Shown here: positions 7,714-16,762 of the stretch, in pieces | Layout of the letters: each line of letters begins with the position of its first letter | Position numbering within the stretch: the stretch's first letter is position 1 | Source: Ructibacterium sp965146665 | Lineage (GTDB): Bacteria > Bacillota > Clostridia > Monoglobales > Monoglobaceae | NCBI GenBank assembly: GCA_965146665.1 | Contig: CBCTHE010000007.1 | Span: 62,001 to 126,000 of the forward strand | DNA: 64,000 nt | Direction: 5' to 3' | Made by a program: the position numbers and the translations under genes | Notes under the pieces: model-generated | Database searches by the model: none | Seen by the model: only the letters and a program-made list of their open reading frames with translations | What the model was told of the DNA's origin: nothing

Positions 7714-9306
7714 GTGAAACGATATTTTGAAAATGGAATAATTCTGACCATGGAAAGTGAGGAGGCCGCAGAGGCCCTGCTGATTGAGGACGGCCGGATT
7801 CTGGCCGCGGGGACGCGGGCGGAGCTGGAGCAGCTCTGTGACAGAACGACAGAGCGGACGGATCTGGCGGGCATGACGCTGATGCCGGGGTTTATCGACG
7901 GTCACAGCCACGTCACCTCTGTGGCCCAGACCTTCGGAATGGTAAACCTGACCGGCGCGGCATCCTTTGACGAGATCGCCCGGCGTATGGCCGAATACAA
8001 GGAAACGCACCCGCTGGGGCCTGGAAAGTGGCTAGTGGGTTTTGGCTACGACCACAATACCCTGCGGGAGAAACGGCATCCGGACGCCGCCTTTTTAGAT
8101 GCGGTGGAGCGGGAGCATCCGGTCATGATTTCCCATGCCTCTTTCCATATGGGCGCGGTGAACCATGCGGCCCTGAAACTGCTGGAAATTTCGGCGGATA
8201 CCCCTGACCCGGAGGGCGGCCGCATTGGGCGCTTGGACGGAACCGGGAAACCCAGCGGTTACCTGGAGGAGGGCGCCTTTATGTTTGTGGGCGAAAAGAT
8301 TCCCGCCCCCACGGTGGAGGAGCTCAAAACACAGATCCAAGACGCGGAGCAGTATTATTTTTCCTATGGAATTACAACCATCCAGGATGGGATGACCAGT
8401 CCGGGCGGCTGGTCGCTGCTCCGGGCCATGGCAAAGGAGGGCCGGCTGACCGCGGATTTTGTGGCCTATGCGGATATCCGGGAATGCGGCGACATGCCGG
8501 AGAAGGAAAAGGCGTACAGGGATTATCAGGGGCATCTGAAATTTGGCGGCTTCAAGCTGTTCCTGGATGGGTCGCCCCAGGGGCGGACCGCGTGGATGCT
8601 CACGCCGTATCTGGGAAAAGAGAAGGATTACCGCGGGTACCCCATCCACAGTGATGAAACGGTGCGCTCCTATGTGCAGAAGTCGCTGGATGAGGGCGTA
8701 CAGCTTTTGACCCACTGCAACGGCGATGCCGCGGCGGAACAGCTGATCCGGGCTTTTGAGGAAGCGGAGGGGAAATGTGCGGACATCCGTCCGGTGATGA
8801 TCCATGCCCAGCTTGTACAGAAGGGACAGCTGGAACGGATGGCAAGGCTGGGCATGATTGCGTCGTTTTTTGTAGCCCATGTGTACCACTGGGGTGATGT
8901 ACATGCGGAGAATTTCGGACCGGAGCGGGCGGCATCCATCAGCCAGGTGCGCACGGCGCTGGAGGCCGGCGTGGTCTGTGATTTTCATCAGGACGCGCCG
9001 GTGATCCCTCCGGATATGCTGGAAACCGTCTGGTGCGCGGTGAACCGGCAGACCCGAGCTGGCCGGCGGCTGGGACCCGAATTCGCGGTTACCCCATTTG
9101 AGGCCCTGGAAGCCGTTACGAAAAACGCGGCCTATGCCTATTTTGAAGAGGCGGAAAAAGGCACCCTCGCGCCGGGGAAGAAGGCTGACCTGGTGATTCT
9201 GGACCAAAATCCGCTGGAATGTCCGGCCGGAGAAATTCGGGATATCCGGGTCATGGAGACAATCAAGGACGGAAAGACTGTGTTCCGGCGCACGCGGAAA
9301 TCATAG
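7714..9306 (+). CDS. Amidohydrolase family 3 protein (YtcJ-like)
   Basis: About 530 residues of the metal-dependent amidohydrolase superfamily, type 3. The metal ligands appear as GFIDGHSHV (HxH, about residue 60), LTHCNGDAA (His), HAQLVQ (His) and DFHQDAP (Asp), with the substrate-side DGSPQGRTAW segment typical of YtcJ relatives. These proteins hydrolyse amide, carbamate or enol-ester bonds, mostly with unknown physiological substrates. GTG at 7714 is chosen because GGAGG ends 7 bases upstream; the ATG at 7708 is too close to it. It converges on the radical SAM gene downstream with only 29 bases between the stops. Confidence 0.8.
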   Translation: MKRYFENGIILTMESEEAAEALLIEDGRILAAGTRAELEQLCDRTTERTDLAGMTLMPGFIDGHSHVTSVAQTFGMVNLTGAASFDEIARRMAEYKETHPLGPGKWLVGFGYDHNTLREKRHPDAAFLDAVEREHPVMISHASFHMGAVNHAALKLLEISADTPDPEGGRIGRLDGTGKPSGYLEEGAFMFVGEKIPAPTVEELKTQIQDAEQYYFSYGITTIQDGMTSPGGWSLLRAMAKEGRLTADFVAYADIRECGDMPEKEKAYRDYQGHLKFGGFKLFLDGSPQGRTAWMLTPYLGKEKDYRGYPIHSDETVRSYVQKSLDEGVQLLTHCNGDAAAEQLIRAFEEAEGKCADIRPVMIHAQLVQKGQLERMARLGMIASFFVAHVYHWGDVHAENFGPERAASISQVRTALEAGVVCDFHQDAPVIPPDMLETVWCAVNRQTRAGRRLGPEFAVTPFEALEAVTKNAAYAYFEEAEKGTLAPGKKADLVILDQNPLECPAGEIRDIRVMETIKDGKTVFRRTRKS

Positions 9307-9335
9307 GCGCTGTTTGGCCGCGCTGTGCCGGAGGT

Positions 9336-10226
9336 TCAGTCAAACAGAGAGAGCTGTTCTGTCGCATAGCCGGCTCTGGACGCGGCGACAATCTCCGGCA
9401 TCCGGTACAGCATGCCGTTTTCCTCAATACACCGCAGAAGTTCCGGCCAGATGCGGGATGCCTCCGGTGAGATACATTCATAGGAATTGCCAAAGGCCGC
9501 TGCATACCGTCCCTTCAGGCCGGGGAACTGCTTATCCAGCTGCTGATAAAAATATGCTCTCTGGTTCTGGCGCAGTGTCACGCCGGGCATGGGAAAGATA
9601 AATTTTGCCCCGCTTTCCGCCGCCTGTTCCACGACACGCCGCAGACTTTCCATGGAATCCGTCAGAAACGGCAAGACCGGCATCAGCAGAACGCCGGTGA
9701 ACAGCCCCGCCTCTGAAAGACGGCGAATGGCGGCAAGCCGTGCGGAGGCGGGCGGGGCAAAGGGCTCAATGCGGCGGCAAAGGGCGTCGTCGGCTGTGGT
9801 AATGGTTATTTTGCAGATGACCGGCGCATGCCGGCGCACCTGCCGGAGTGCGCCGATATCTCTGACAATGCTGTCGCTTTTTGTGGCAATGGCCATACCA
9901 AAGCCGTACTTTGCCGCCAGCTCCACCGCGCCGCCGGTCAGCCGGAGGGATGTCTCATTGGGGTTGTAGGGATCGCTCATGGCGCCTGTTCCAATCACGC
10001 CCTTTTGCCGTTTTCGGCGCATTTCCCGTTCCAAAAGCTGAAGCGCGTTCTCCTTGGCGCAGACCGTTTCGAAGTCCTCAATCCGATAACAATCGCTTCT
10101 GCTGTCGCAGTAGATACACCCATGGCAGCAGCCCTTGTACAGATTCATGTTATAGTTGATGCCAAACCATCTGTTGTCCGTTGCGCGATAGCCGGACAAA
10201 ATCGTTTTTGCCGGGAGAAACTTCAT
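9336..10226 (-). CDS. SPL-family radical SAM protein
   Basis: 296 residues. It carries the CxxxCxxC iron-sulfur motif as CCHGCIYC near residue 33, a GTGAMSDPYNPNE segment, and TKSDSIVRDI, all typical of the spore-photoproduct-lyase-like radical SAM family. Members include spore photoproduct lyase but most are uncharacterised, and this one is not obviously SplB itself. GAGGGG precedes the ATG. It lies 45 bases after the alcohol dehydrogenase stop on the same strand, so the two may form an operon. Confidence 0.8.
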   Translation of the reverse strand: MKFLPAKTILSGYRATDNRWFGINYNMNLYKGCCHGCIYCDSRSDCYRIEDFETVCAKENALQLLEREMRRKRQKGVIGTGAMSDPYNPNETSLRLTGGAVELAAKYGFGMAIATKSDSIVRDIGALRQVRRHAPVICKITITTADDALCRRIEPFAPPASARLAAIRRLSEAGLFTGVLLMPVLPFLTDSMESLRRVVEQAAESGAKFIFPMPGVTLRQNQRAYFYQQLDKQFPGLKGRYAAAFGNSYECISPEASRIWPELLRCIEENGMLYRMPEIVAASRAGYATEQLSLFD

Positions 10227-10271
10227 ATAAACCCCTCACTTTATACTGGAAGAATGGTGTGCTTTTCGAAA

Positions 10272-11426
10272 CTATTGTTTCCCAATCCATGTACCGGAGG
10301 CTTCTCTGTGCGATTTGGCACAGCAGAGGGCCCGTGTTTTGACAATGGTTCCGGCCGTATGGCCGGAATAAACCGGACAGGGCTGCTGCGGCTGCAGTGC
10401 GATCTTGACCACCCCGTCCCGCCGCTGCGCAAAGAGCTCATAGGCGTCCAAAGCGTCTGCCAGCGGAAAGGTGTGGGTAATCAGCGGGGTGGCGTCCAGC
10501 TTTCCCGCAGCGATCAGTCCGAGGATCTCTCCGCAGCGGCAGGCGTCCACCCCGCCGGTCTTAAAGGTCAGATTTTTGCCGTACATCTCCGGAAGGGGAA
10601 GGACCTGGGGCGTTTCATACATGGCCACCACGCATACGGTGCCATTGGGCCGCGCGGCCTGCCAGGCGGTTTGAAACGTGTCTTTGCCGCCCGCCGCCTC
10701 AATGACCGCGTCCGCGCCCCTGCCCGCGGTGAATCGTCGGACGGTCTCCGGAACATTGTCTATGGCGGGATCCAGGACAGCGTCCGCCCAGCCCTGCTCC
10801 AGGGCCAGGGCCCGCCGCACGGGATCAGGGTCCACGGCGATGATGCGGGCCGGCCGGCGGAGCCGGGCGCACATCATGGCGCAGAGACCGGTAGGGCCCG
10901 CGCCCAGCACAGCCACTGTATCCCCGGGCGCGATCTCGGAGATCTGCGCCGCCCAGAATCCAGTGGAAAGCAGGTCTCCGGTGAACAGTGCCTGGCGGTC
11001 ACTGACCGATGGAGGAATGGGGGTCAGTCCGGTGTCCGCGTAGGGGACGCGCACATATTCCGCTTGACCGCCGTCGATCCGGCAGCCCAGTGCCCAGCCG
11101 CCGTCCGGATCAGTACAGTTGTTGACAAAGCCGCGCTGGCAGAAAAAGCAGCTGCCGCAAAAGGTTTCGACATTGACCGCAACCCGGTCTCCGGGGCGGA
11201 CGCGGGTGACAGCGGAGCCGGCCGCCTCCACGACGCCCACCATTTCGTGGCCGACAACGATTCCCGGTACGGCCCTGGGGACATATCCGCCCTTGATGTG
11301 CAGATCACTGGAACAGATGGAGGCCAGCGTCACCCGGACCAAGGCGTCTGTAGGTTTCTGGAGCGCGGGGACAGGACGTTCCGTTCGCACAAATAAATTT
11401 TTTCCCTCATAGACCACTGCCTGCAT
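10272..11426 (-). CDS. Zinc-dependent alcohol dehydrogenase (MDR family)
   Basis: 384 residues of the medium-chain dehydrogenase family. The N-terminal catalytic domain has the catalytic zinc cysteine in ICSSDLH, VVGHEMVG (zinc His-Glu), and the structural zinc cysteines CGSCFFCQRGFVNNC. The NAD(P)-binding Rossmann motif is VAVLGAGPTGL (about residue 170). The substrate could be a polyol, sorbitol-like sugar or simple alcohol. Usual members end near VVKIAL at about residue 345; here about 40 further residues with three cysteines and basic stretches follow, possibly a read-on tail after loss of the ancestral stop. GGGAGG precedes the ATG by 7 bases. Confidence 0.85.
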   Translation of the reverse strand: MQAVVYEGKNLFVRTERPVPALQKPTDALVRVTLASICSSDLHIKGGYVPRAVPGIVVGHEMVGVVEAAGSAVTRVRPGDRVAVNVETFCGSCFFCQRGFVNNCTDPDGGWALGCRIDGGQAEYVRVPYADTGLTPIPPSVSDRQALFTGDLLSTGFWAAQISEIAPGDTVAVLGAGPTGLCAMMCARLRRPARIIAVDPDPVRRALALEQGWADAVLDPAIDNVPETVRRFTAGRGADAVIEAAGGKDTFQTAWQAARPNGTVCVVAMYETPQVLPLPEMYGKNLTFKTGGVDACRCGEILGLIAAGKLDATPLITHTFPLADALDAYELFAQRRDGVVKIALQPQQPCPVYSGHTAGTIVKTRALCCAKSHREASGTWIGKQ

Positions 11427-11602
11427 GGCAAAACCTCCCGCCGCCGTCCGGAGCTGTTCCGGTACGGTTTTCTTTTTCTCTATTTTAACACAGGTTGGGG
11501 CTGATGTAAACCCAGAGACCGCTGTTTGAGAAAGGGCTGCATTCCACGGGAGAACGTGCTATGCTGATGGAAAGGAAAAATATTTTTCTGAAAAAGCACA
11601 GC

Positions 11603-11635
11603 TTAACCCTGCCTTAACCTTCTGTTTGCTATACT
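11603..11635 (+). promoter_or_regulatory. Promoter with PmrA-box-like direct repeat
   Basis: CTTAA occurs twice with an 11-base period (TTAACC at 11603-11608 and 11614-11619), followed by TATACT at 11630-11635. Direct hexamers at one helical turn in place of a -35 box are the usual binding site of OmpR-type regulators; CTTAA-N6-CTTAA resembles the PmrA box. The OmpR-type regulator encoded at 12433 is the natural candidate. Nothing else is evident in 11427-11602. Confidence 0.6.
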
Positions 11636-11700
11636 GACCCTGCGATCGCGGATAGCAGCGCTATCTGAAATAAAAATAAATCAAACAGGAGGATTTAATC

Positions 11701-12354
11701 ATGAAAGCAAATGGAAGAAAAGTTTTGGCGGGCGCGCTGGCGCTGGCAGTATGCAGCAGTCTGACGGCCGGGGTATTGGCGCAGGAGGAACAGCCGAAGG
11801 TCAAGTTACAGCAGGAGGGCATGGAGACGGTTACCTGTACCATTGCCGCCTTTGGCGACGAAGGAGAGACAGCGGACAGCCCGGTCATGTTCCGCCTGCC
11901 GGAGTCGGGTGAGGTGCTCGTCCTGACTGTGGACGAGGCTGGAAACGTGAAGGATGCGGACGGAAACATTCTGGGCAATGCCAAGGAGCTGGCAGGCGGC
12001 ACCAGCAAGCTGATCACACAGCAAAGAAGCGCGGCGCCCGGCGGAAGTCCCGCTGAGGGCGCAGAGGATACAGCGGCGGTGGTCACCGCCTCCGTTGCCA
12101 TGGACGAAGCCGGAAATATCCTGGACGAGGCAGGCAATATCGTTGGCAGCATGAACGGCGTGAAAAAAATGGCGGCGCTTGAGGGAGAAGCCGGACTGCC
12201 GGAGGTCCAGGCCGTCCGAGTGGACGAAGACGGCAATATTCTGGACGCGGACGGAACGGTGGTCGGGCATGTTGACACCATCTTGCCGGCGCCGGGAGAG
12301 CCCGGGGCAATGCCGGCAAACAACGCGGTCTATTATACCATGACTGGCAAATAA
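11701..12354 (+). CDS. Secreted acidic-repeat protein of unknown function
   Basis: 217 residues with a clear signal peptide (basic start, hydrophobic core, cleavage near LAQEE). The mature part contains three copies of an acidic repeat: VDEAGNVKDADGNILG, MDEAGNILDEAGNIVG and VDEDGNILDADGTVVG. Paired Asp-x-x-Gly-Asn turns of this kind resemble metal-binding loops, but no EF-hand is certain. AGGAGG precedes the ATG. A two-component system follows after 78 bases and the shared promoter carries a direct repeat suited to that regulator. I do not recognise the family; a role as extracytoplasmic metal or peptide sensor partner is inference. Confidence 0.75.
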   Translation: MKANGRKVLAGALALAVCSSLTAGVLAQEEQPKVKLQQEGMETVTCTIAAFGDEGETADSPVMFRLPESGEVLVLTVDEAGNVKDADGNILGNAKELAGGTSKLITQQRSAAPGGSPAEGAEDTAAVVTASVAMDEAGNILDEAGNIVGSMNGVKKMAALEGEAGLPEVQAVRVDEDGNILDADGTVVGHVDTILPAPGEPGAMPANNAVYYTMTGK

Positions 12355-12370
12355 ACGATTCAAAGGACAG

Positions 12371-12401
12371 AAAGGGACATGCCGGAGACGGCTGTCCCTT
12401 T
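12371..12401 (+). terminator. Hairpin between secreted protein and regulator genes
   Basis: AAAGGGACA pairs with TGTCCCTTT, with an inner CCG-gaga-CGG stem. There is no long T run, so it is more likely a partial terminator or an mRNA processing element that lowers regulator and kinase output relative to the secreted protein. Confidence 0.45.
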
Positions 12402-12432
12402 GACCATGCAAAGACAGGAAAGGAGCGGCGGG

Positions 12433-13101
12433 ATGAAGCTGTTGGTGATTGAAGATGAAAAGGATCTGGGCGGCGCCATATGCCGAGGACTGACCAAAAA
12501 GGGCTATGCAGTGGACTATGTGCAGGATGGCCGGGAGGGACTGGAACTGCTGTATGTGAACGAGTATGATCTGGTGGTTCTGGACCTGAACCTGCCTGGC
12601 ATGGATGGAATCGACCTGCTGCGGGAGGTGCGCAGGGAGGACAAGGAGCTTAAAGTTTTGATCCTCTCCGCCCGCGGCAGCGTCCACGAGCGAATTCTCG
12701 GGCTGGATTCCGGCGCCAATGACTATTTGGTGAAGCCCTTTCATTTTGAGGAACTTCACGCCCGAATCCGCAGTCTGCTCCGCCGGAATTTTGTGCAGAA
12801 GGATATTATTCTCAAAGCCGGAGAGGTGACGCTGGACCAGTCGGCACGCAGGGCTTTTCGGAACGGTTTCCGCCTGGAGCTCACCAAGACGGAATTCGCG
12901 ATTCTGGAATATCTGATGCTGCACCGCGGCGAAACCATCAGCACTGAAACCCTGCTGGAGCACATCTATAGCGGCGATGTGGATCTTTTCTCCAACTCCA
13001 TTAAGGTGCACATCCATTCCCTCAGAAAAAAGCTGGGGGAGGGCGTCATCACCAACATCCGCGGGCAGGGCTATCTCATTGCTGAGGAGGAATTGTCATG
13101 A
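12433..13101 (+). CDS. OmpR-family response regulator (PmrA/QseB-like)
   Basis: 222 residues: receiver domain with phosphorylation site D51 (VVLDLNLPG), K101 (LVKPFHF), and a winged-helix output domain (LTKTEFAILEYL, SNSIKVHIHSLRKKLG). The sequence is of the QseB/PmrA/TctD type. The start is the ATG after AGGAGCGGCGGG; an earlier in-frame ATG at 12379 would add unrelated residues. It overlaps the kinase gene by four bases (ATGA), so the two are translationally coupled. Binding to the CTTAA direct repeat at 11603-11619 would make the whole unit autoregulated. Confidence 0.88.
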   Translation: MKLLVIEDEKDLGGAICRGLTKKGYAVDYVQDGREGLELLYVNEYDLVVLDLNLPGMDGIDLLREVRREDKELKVLILSARGSVHERILGLDSGANDYLVKPFHFEELHARIRSLLRRNFVQKDIILKAGEVTLDQSARRAFRNGFRLELTKTEFAILEYLMLHRGETISTETLLEHIYSGDVDLFSNSIKVHIHSLRKKLGEGVITNIRGQGYLIAEEELS

Positions 13102-14423
13102 AAAACACTAGGCCGCGTTCTCTGCGCACAAAAATGACCCTGCTCAGCGGCGGGATTATCTTCGCGATCGCCGCCGGACTGACCTTTGCGTCCATCTTCA
13201 GTGCCGGCCGGCTGTTTGTGACCCTGCCCGGCACAGTGATTTCCCACACCGAGCCGGTGATCATCCAGGGCAGCATTGAACCGGCCGAAGCGGCAGAGGT
13301 ACGTGGTGAAGCCCTGCCGGGGGTCCAGATCGGCTCCTTTTTGGTGGAGGAATCGCCGGAAGGCCCAGCGCGGGAGGCCTTGCCGACAGAACAGCAAAAA
13401 CCGCAGGCCGCAGACACGGCAGGAGGAAGCGGGGACGAACCGCTGGGAGAGGAGACCAAAGAGGCGGCGGCTGAAAGATACTCCGTATCCCTGACGGCCA
13501 AGAGCCGGTTTGCCGGACTCAATATCTTTTTGATGGTGGCGCTGGCCCTGTTTGGCATTCTTGCGGCCTATTTCCTGACTGGAAGAGCCCTGCGCCCGAT
13601 CCAGACCCTGTCGGACCGAATCCGGGAAATGGATGAGGAAGACCTCTCCAGCAGGATTCCGGATCTGGGCTCCTGTGCGGAGATCGGCTATCTGACGGAG
13701 GCCTTCAACAAGATGCTGGGCCGGCTGGACGCGGCCTTCCGGTCCCAGAAGCAGTTCGCCTCCGCGGCGGCTCATGAACTCAAAACACCGCTTGCCAATA
13801 TGCAGACCAATCTGGAGGTTTTGGAGATTGACAAGCCGGACTATGATCCTGAGCTGGAGCATGCGCTGGCAGTCCTGAAGCGGAACCTTACCCGGATGAA
13901 CGAACTGGTGGATGACCTGCTGGCCATGAACGCCAATGCCGCGCTGGATATGGAGGAGACCTGCGCGCTGGCCGTGCTGGTTGGCGAGGCCGAGGCCGAG
14001 CTCGCCCCGGAAATCCGGCGGCTGGGTCTTGAGGTTTCGGCCGCGTGCTCCGGCACGGTGCGCGGCAACAGAAATCTGCTGGGCCGGATGATTGGCAATC
14101 TGCTGGAGAATGCGGTCAAGTACAACCAGCAGGGCGGATCAATCAGGATCACCTCTGAGGAGGACGGGGAAGGCGTGCTGCTCACTGTGCGGAACAGCGG
14201 GCAGGAAATTCCGCCGGACGCGCTGGAGCGTATTTTTGAACCCTTTTACCGGGTGGACCAGTCCCGGTCCCGTGAGGTGGGCGGCTCCGGACTGGGCCTT
14301 GCCATTGTGAAGTCCATTGTACAGCTGCACGGCGGCAGAATTGCGGCGGAGAGCGGCGGCCGGGAGACGGTAGTCTCGGTCCGTCTCCCCAAAGTCCATG
14401 CGCGGATGGACGGAAGGACTTGA
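13098..14423 (+). CDS. Membrane sensor histidine kinase
   Basis: 441 residues. TM1 spans about residues 15-35 and TM2 about 141-162; the roughly 105-residue extracellular part between them is acidic and rich in Pro, Ala and Glu, unlike a folded PAS or Cache sensor. HAMP follows, then the H-box AAHELKTPL, N-box NLLENAVKYN, G1 VRNSGQEIPP, F-box FEPFYRVDQ and G2 GGSGLGLAIV. All catalytic motifs are intact. It forms a coupled pair with the preceding regulator. The low-complexity sensor loop suggests detection through a partner, perhaps the secreted repeat protein at 11701, or through charge or metal ions. Confidence 0.88.
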   Translation: MKNTRPRSLRTKMTLLSGGIIFAIAAGLTFASIFSAGRLFVTLPGTVISHTEPVIIQGSIEPAEAAEVRGEALPGVQIGSFLVEESPEGPAREALPTEQQKPQAADTAGGSGDEPLGEETKEAAAERYSVSLTAKSRFAGLNIFLMVALALFGILAAYFLTGRALRPIQTLSDRIREMDEEDLSSRIPDLGSCAEIGYLTEAFNKMLGRLDAAFRSQKQFASAAAHELKTPLANMQTNLEVLEIDKPDYDPELEHALAVLKRNLTRMNELVDDLLAMNANAALDMEETCALAVLVGEAEAELAPEIRRLGLEVSAACSGTVRGNRNLLGRMIGNLLENAVKYNQQGGSIRITSEEDGEGVLLTVRNSGQEIPPDALERIFEPFYRVDQSRSREVGGSGLGLAIVKSIVQLHGGRIAAESGGRETVVSVRLPKVHARMDGRT

Positions 14424-14455
14424 CGGAGCGCGCTGAACCAGCCGGGCGGGCCGGC

Positions 14456-14484
14456 TTGCACGAGGACCCAAGATGTGATAGAAT
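14456..14484 (+). promoter_or_regulatory. Candidate promoter of the methyltransferase gene
   Basis: TTGCAC (14456-14461) and TAGAAT (14479-14484) are separated by 17 bases, about 35 bases before the GTG start at 14520. Confidence 0.55.
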
Positions 14485-14519
14485 AATAGAACAATAAATG
14501 GAGAAAAGGGGAAAGCGCT

Positions 14520-15308
14520 GTGAAACAAGATGGGATTGACCAGGGCCGGGAGTTCGACTGGGGAAGAACCTCGGCAGACTATGCCAGATACCGGGACATT
14601 TATCCGCCGGAGTTTTACCAGAAGATTCTGGAGGCCGGAATTGGAACAGCGGGCCAGCGGGTGCTGGATTTGGGGACCGGGACAGGGGTATTGCCGCGGC
14701 ATCTGTACAGCCATGGCGCCCAATTCACTGGGACGGACATATCCGAAAACCAGATCGCCCAGGCGAGGGCGCTTGCCCGGGCGGAGGGAAAGGCGATTGA
14801 ATTTCTCTGCTGTCCGGCGGAGGCGTGCGGATTTCCGGACAATTCCTTTGACGCTGTGACCGCCTGCCAGTGCTTTTTCTACTTTAACCATGACCAACTG
14901 GCCCCGCGGCTTGCCGGAATGCTCAAGCCCGGCGGCAGACTGGCGGTTCTGTATATGGCCTGGCTGCCGGAGGAGGACAGCATTGCCGGTGCGAGTGAGC
15001 GGCTGGTTCTGAAATACAACCCGGACTGGACCGGCGGCGGGGAGACGAGACATCCCATTGACATCCCGGCGGTCTATGACCGGTATTTCCAGCGGGAGCA
15101 GAGCCAGATCTTCGATCTGGCCGTGCCCTTTACCCGGGAGACCTGGAACGGCAGGATCAAGGCCTGCCGCGGTATCGGCGCGACACTCCGGGAGGCGGAC
15201 ATCCGGGCCTTTGAGGCGGAGCACATGGCCTTTCTTGAGGCCCAGGCCCCGGCGCGGTTTCATGTTCTGCACTATGCCGCGGCCGCAATACTGCGGGTGC
15301 GGAAGTAG
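14520..15308 (+). CDS. Class I SAM-dependent methyltransferase (UbiE/Methyltransf_11 type)
   Basis: 262 residues with GTG start behind AAAAGGGG. Motif I is VLDLGTGTGVLPRHL (about residue 44), followed by GTDISENQIAQAR, the motif II region FPDNSFDAVTACQCFFYF and motif III LKPGGRLAVLYM. Similar proteins methylate small molecules; the substrate is unknown. It has its own candidate promoter and is followed by strong terminators, so it is probably monocistronic. Confidence 0.8.
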   Translation: MKQDGIDQGREFDWGRTSADYARYRDIYPPEFYQKILEAGIGTAGQRVLDLGTGTGVLPRHLYSHGAQFTGTDISENQIAQARALARAEGKAIEFLCCPAEACGFPDNSFDAVTACQCFFYFNHDQLAPRLAGMLKPGGRLAVLYMAWLPEEDSIAGASERLVLKYNPDWTGGGETRHPIDIPAVYDRYFQREQSQIFDLAVPFTRETWNGRIKACRGIGATLREADIRAFEAEHMAFLEAQAPARFHVLHYAAAAILRVRK

Positions 15309-15350
15309 AACGAAAACTTCGGGGAATAGGTTTTTGCACGGGAAACAGAG

Positions 15351-15378
15351 AAAAAACGCCGGAAGCCCGGCGTTTTTT
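15351..15378 (+). terminator. Bidirectional rho-independent terminator
   Basis: AAAAAACGCCGG and CCGGCGTTTTTT form a perfect stem with an AAGC loop, effective on both strands. A second GC-rich hairpin ending in TTTTTTT (about 15386-15428) follows on the plus strand. The core CGCCGG stem recurs in the terminator at 16763-16792. Confidence 0.85.
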
Positions 15379-15450
15379 CGTTGATGCCGCCTTGCCGGTC
15401 CCATACGGTGCGGCGCGGCTTTTTTTCATGAGGATGCACCGCGGTCTGGG

Positions 15451-16452
15451 TCAGATGCGCCCCTGTGCCCGGAGCCAGTTCACGGTATCCCGTATGGTCT
15501 CCGCGAGCGGCCTGGTGGTATAGCCGAGGGCACGGTCTGCTTTTTCGTGGGAAAACAGGGCGTTTCCAGTCAGGGTGCGCAGGGAATAGGCCGTGTAAAG
15601 GGGAGGCTGTCGCAGCAGTTTGTAATACAGCTCTGACAGGGCCGCCGTACCCAGCGCAAACCACATGGGAAGATAGGTGTGAATGGGACGGCAGCCGGTC
15701 GCGCTGTGAAAGAGGTCAAACAGCTCCGGCAGAGGAACATAGCGGTTGGACAGGATATAGCATTCCCCCGGCACACCCCTGTCACAGCAGCTGAGAATGC
15801 CCGCGGCCACATCCCGGACATCGGCGAAGTCATAGCCGCCCTTCACGCCCGCTGTCAGACGGCCCCTGCAATAGTCGGTCAAAAGCTGGGTGAGATGTCC
15901 TCTTCCATAGTCAAAGGGCCCGGACAGGCCGGAGGGGTGCACCACAGAGGCGTTGAGCCCCTGACCGGCGGCCCGCAGAACGGTCGCGGTGGCCTCCGCC
16001 TTGGTTTTGGCATACAGCCCTGTGACCCGGTCCGGCGAGAAATCGTAAATTTCTGTCATGGTCTGGCCCTTTGGAAGCTCCGGGATGGCGTGTACAGTGC
16101 TGACATACACCAGCTTTTTGACTGCGTGTGCGCTGCATTCAGCCAGGACGTTTTTGGTGCCGCAGACATTCACATGATAAACCCGCTGGTCATAGCGTGC
16201 CGCGATGGTTACGATCCCGGCACAGTGCAGGACAACGGCTTCCTCCCCCTGCGGGAGGGAGAAAAAATGCCGCAGGGACGCCGGATCACAGACGTCCCCC
16301 TCAACGCGCTCTGCGGCCTTTGGCAGAAACGCCGCAAGCCTGTCCCCGGGCAGGACAAGGGCGCGTACCTTTTTGTGCGCCTGTACGAGCTGACGGGTCA
16401 GATTATGCCCCAGGTGCCCGGCTGCCCCGGTGATTAAATAGGTGGTTCCCAT
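15451..16452 (-). CDS. NAD-dependent epimerase/dehydratase (extended SDR)
   Basis: 333 residues with the Rossmann motif YLITGAAGHLGHNL at the N-terminus, DVCDPASL, the FSPDRVTGLYAKTKAEA segment with the catalytic YxxxK, and a VVHPSGLSGP stretch. This is the pattern of extended short-chain dehydrogenases of the dihydroflavonol-reductase/NAD-epimerase type; substrates may be nucleotide sugars or small ketones. The ATG at 16452 is preferred since AAGGAG lies 8 bases upstream; the ATG at 16458 is only 2 bases from it. Confidence 0.8.
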   Translation of the reverse strand: MGTTYLITGAAGHLGHNLTRQLVQAHKKVRALVLPGDRLAAFLPKAAERVEGDVCDPASLRHFFSLPQGEEAVVLHCAGIVTIAARYDQRVYHVNVCGTKNVLAECSAHAVKKLVYVSTVHAIPELPKGQTMTEIYDFSPDRVTGLYAKTKAEATATVLRAAGQGLNASVVHPSGLSGPFDYGRGHLTQLLTDYCRGRLTAGVKGGYDFADVRDVAAGILSCCDRGVPGECYILSNRYVPLPELFDLFHSATGCRPIHTYLPMWFALGTAALSELYYKLLRQPPLYTAYSLRTLTGNALFSHEKADRALGYTTRPLAETIRDTVNWLRAQGRI

Positions 16453-16762
16453 ATACATCGCTCCTTTGCTCCTGGCGGAAGCGGATAGTGATACGGCGGT
16501 TTTGCAGATGGATTAGAAGGGGAAGTGAAGGCGGTGAGAGCTCCCGGCATTGGGGAGCGGATCAGGCCGGCTGTGAGGGCGGACAGGGATTGGATTTCAG
16601 CGGATGCCAGAGGAAAGGCAGCCGGGTTGCGGGGATGAAGGACAGGCGGGCGGAAAGCCCTCATAAATCAATCATAGCACAATTTTGTTCAGAGCGCAAG
16701 AGGCGGAGCATAGGGCCCTTTTCAGGTCCGCGCCATTGCCGGAAAGACCCCTCTGCTTTCAC
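16453..16762. other. Intergenic region, no gene recognised
   Basis: GC-rich stretch between two minus-strand genes. It must hold the promoter of the epimerase-type gene, but no clear -35/-10 pair was found. No convincing small gene, repeat or RNA was seen. Confidence 0.5.

Noticed and set aside
9828..11396. Long plus-strand open frame opposite the alcohol dehydrogenase gene
   Set aside because: It is antisense to a protein with intact zinc and NAD motifs, and its translation has no recognisable domain; high GC makes such frames frequent.
11806..13017. Minus-strand frame opposite the secreted repeat protein and response regulator
   Set aside because: Sense-strand genes carry signal peptide and receiver motifs; the antisense product is low-complexity.
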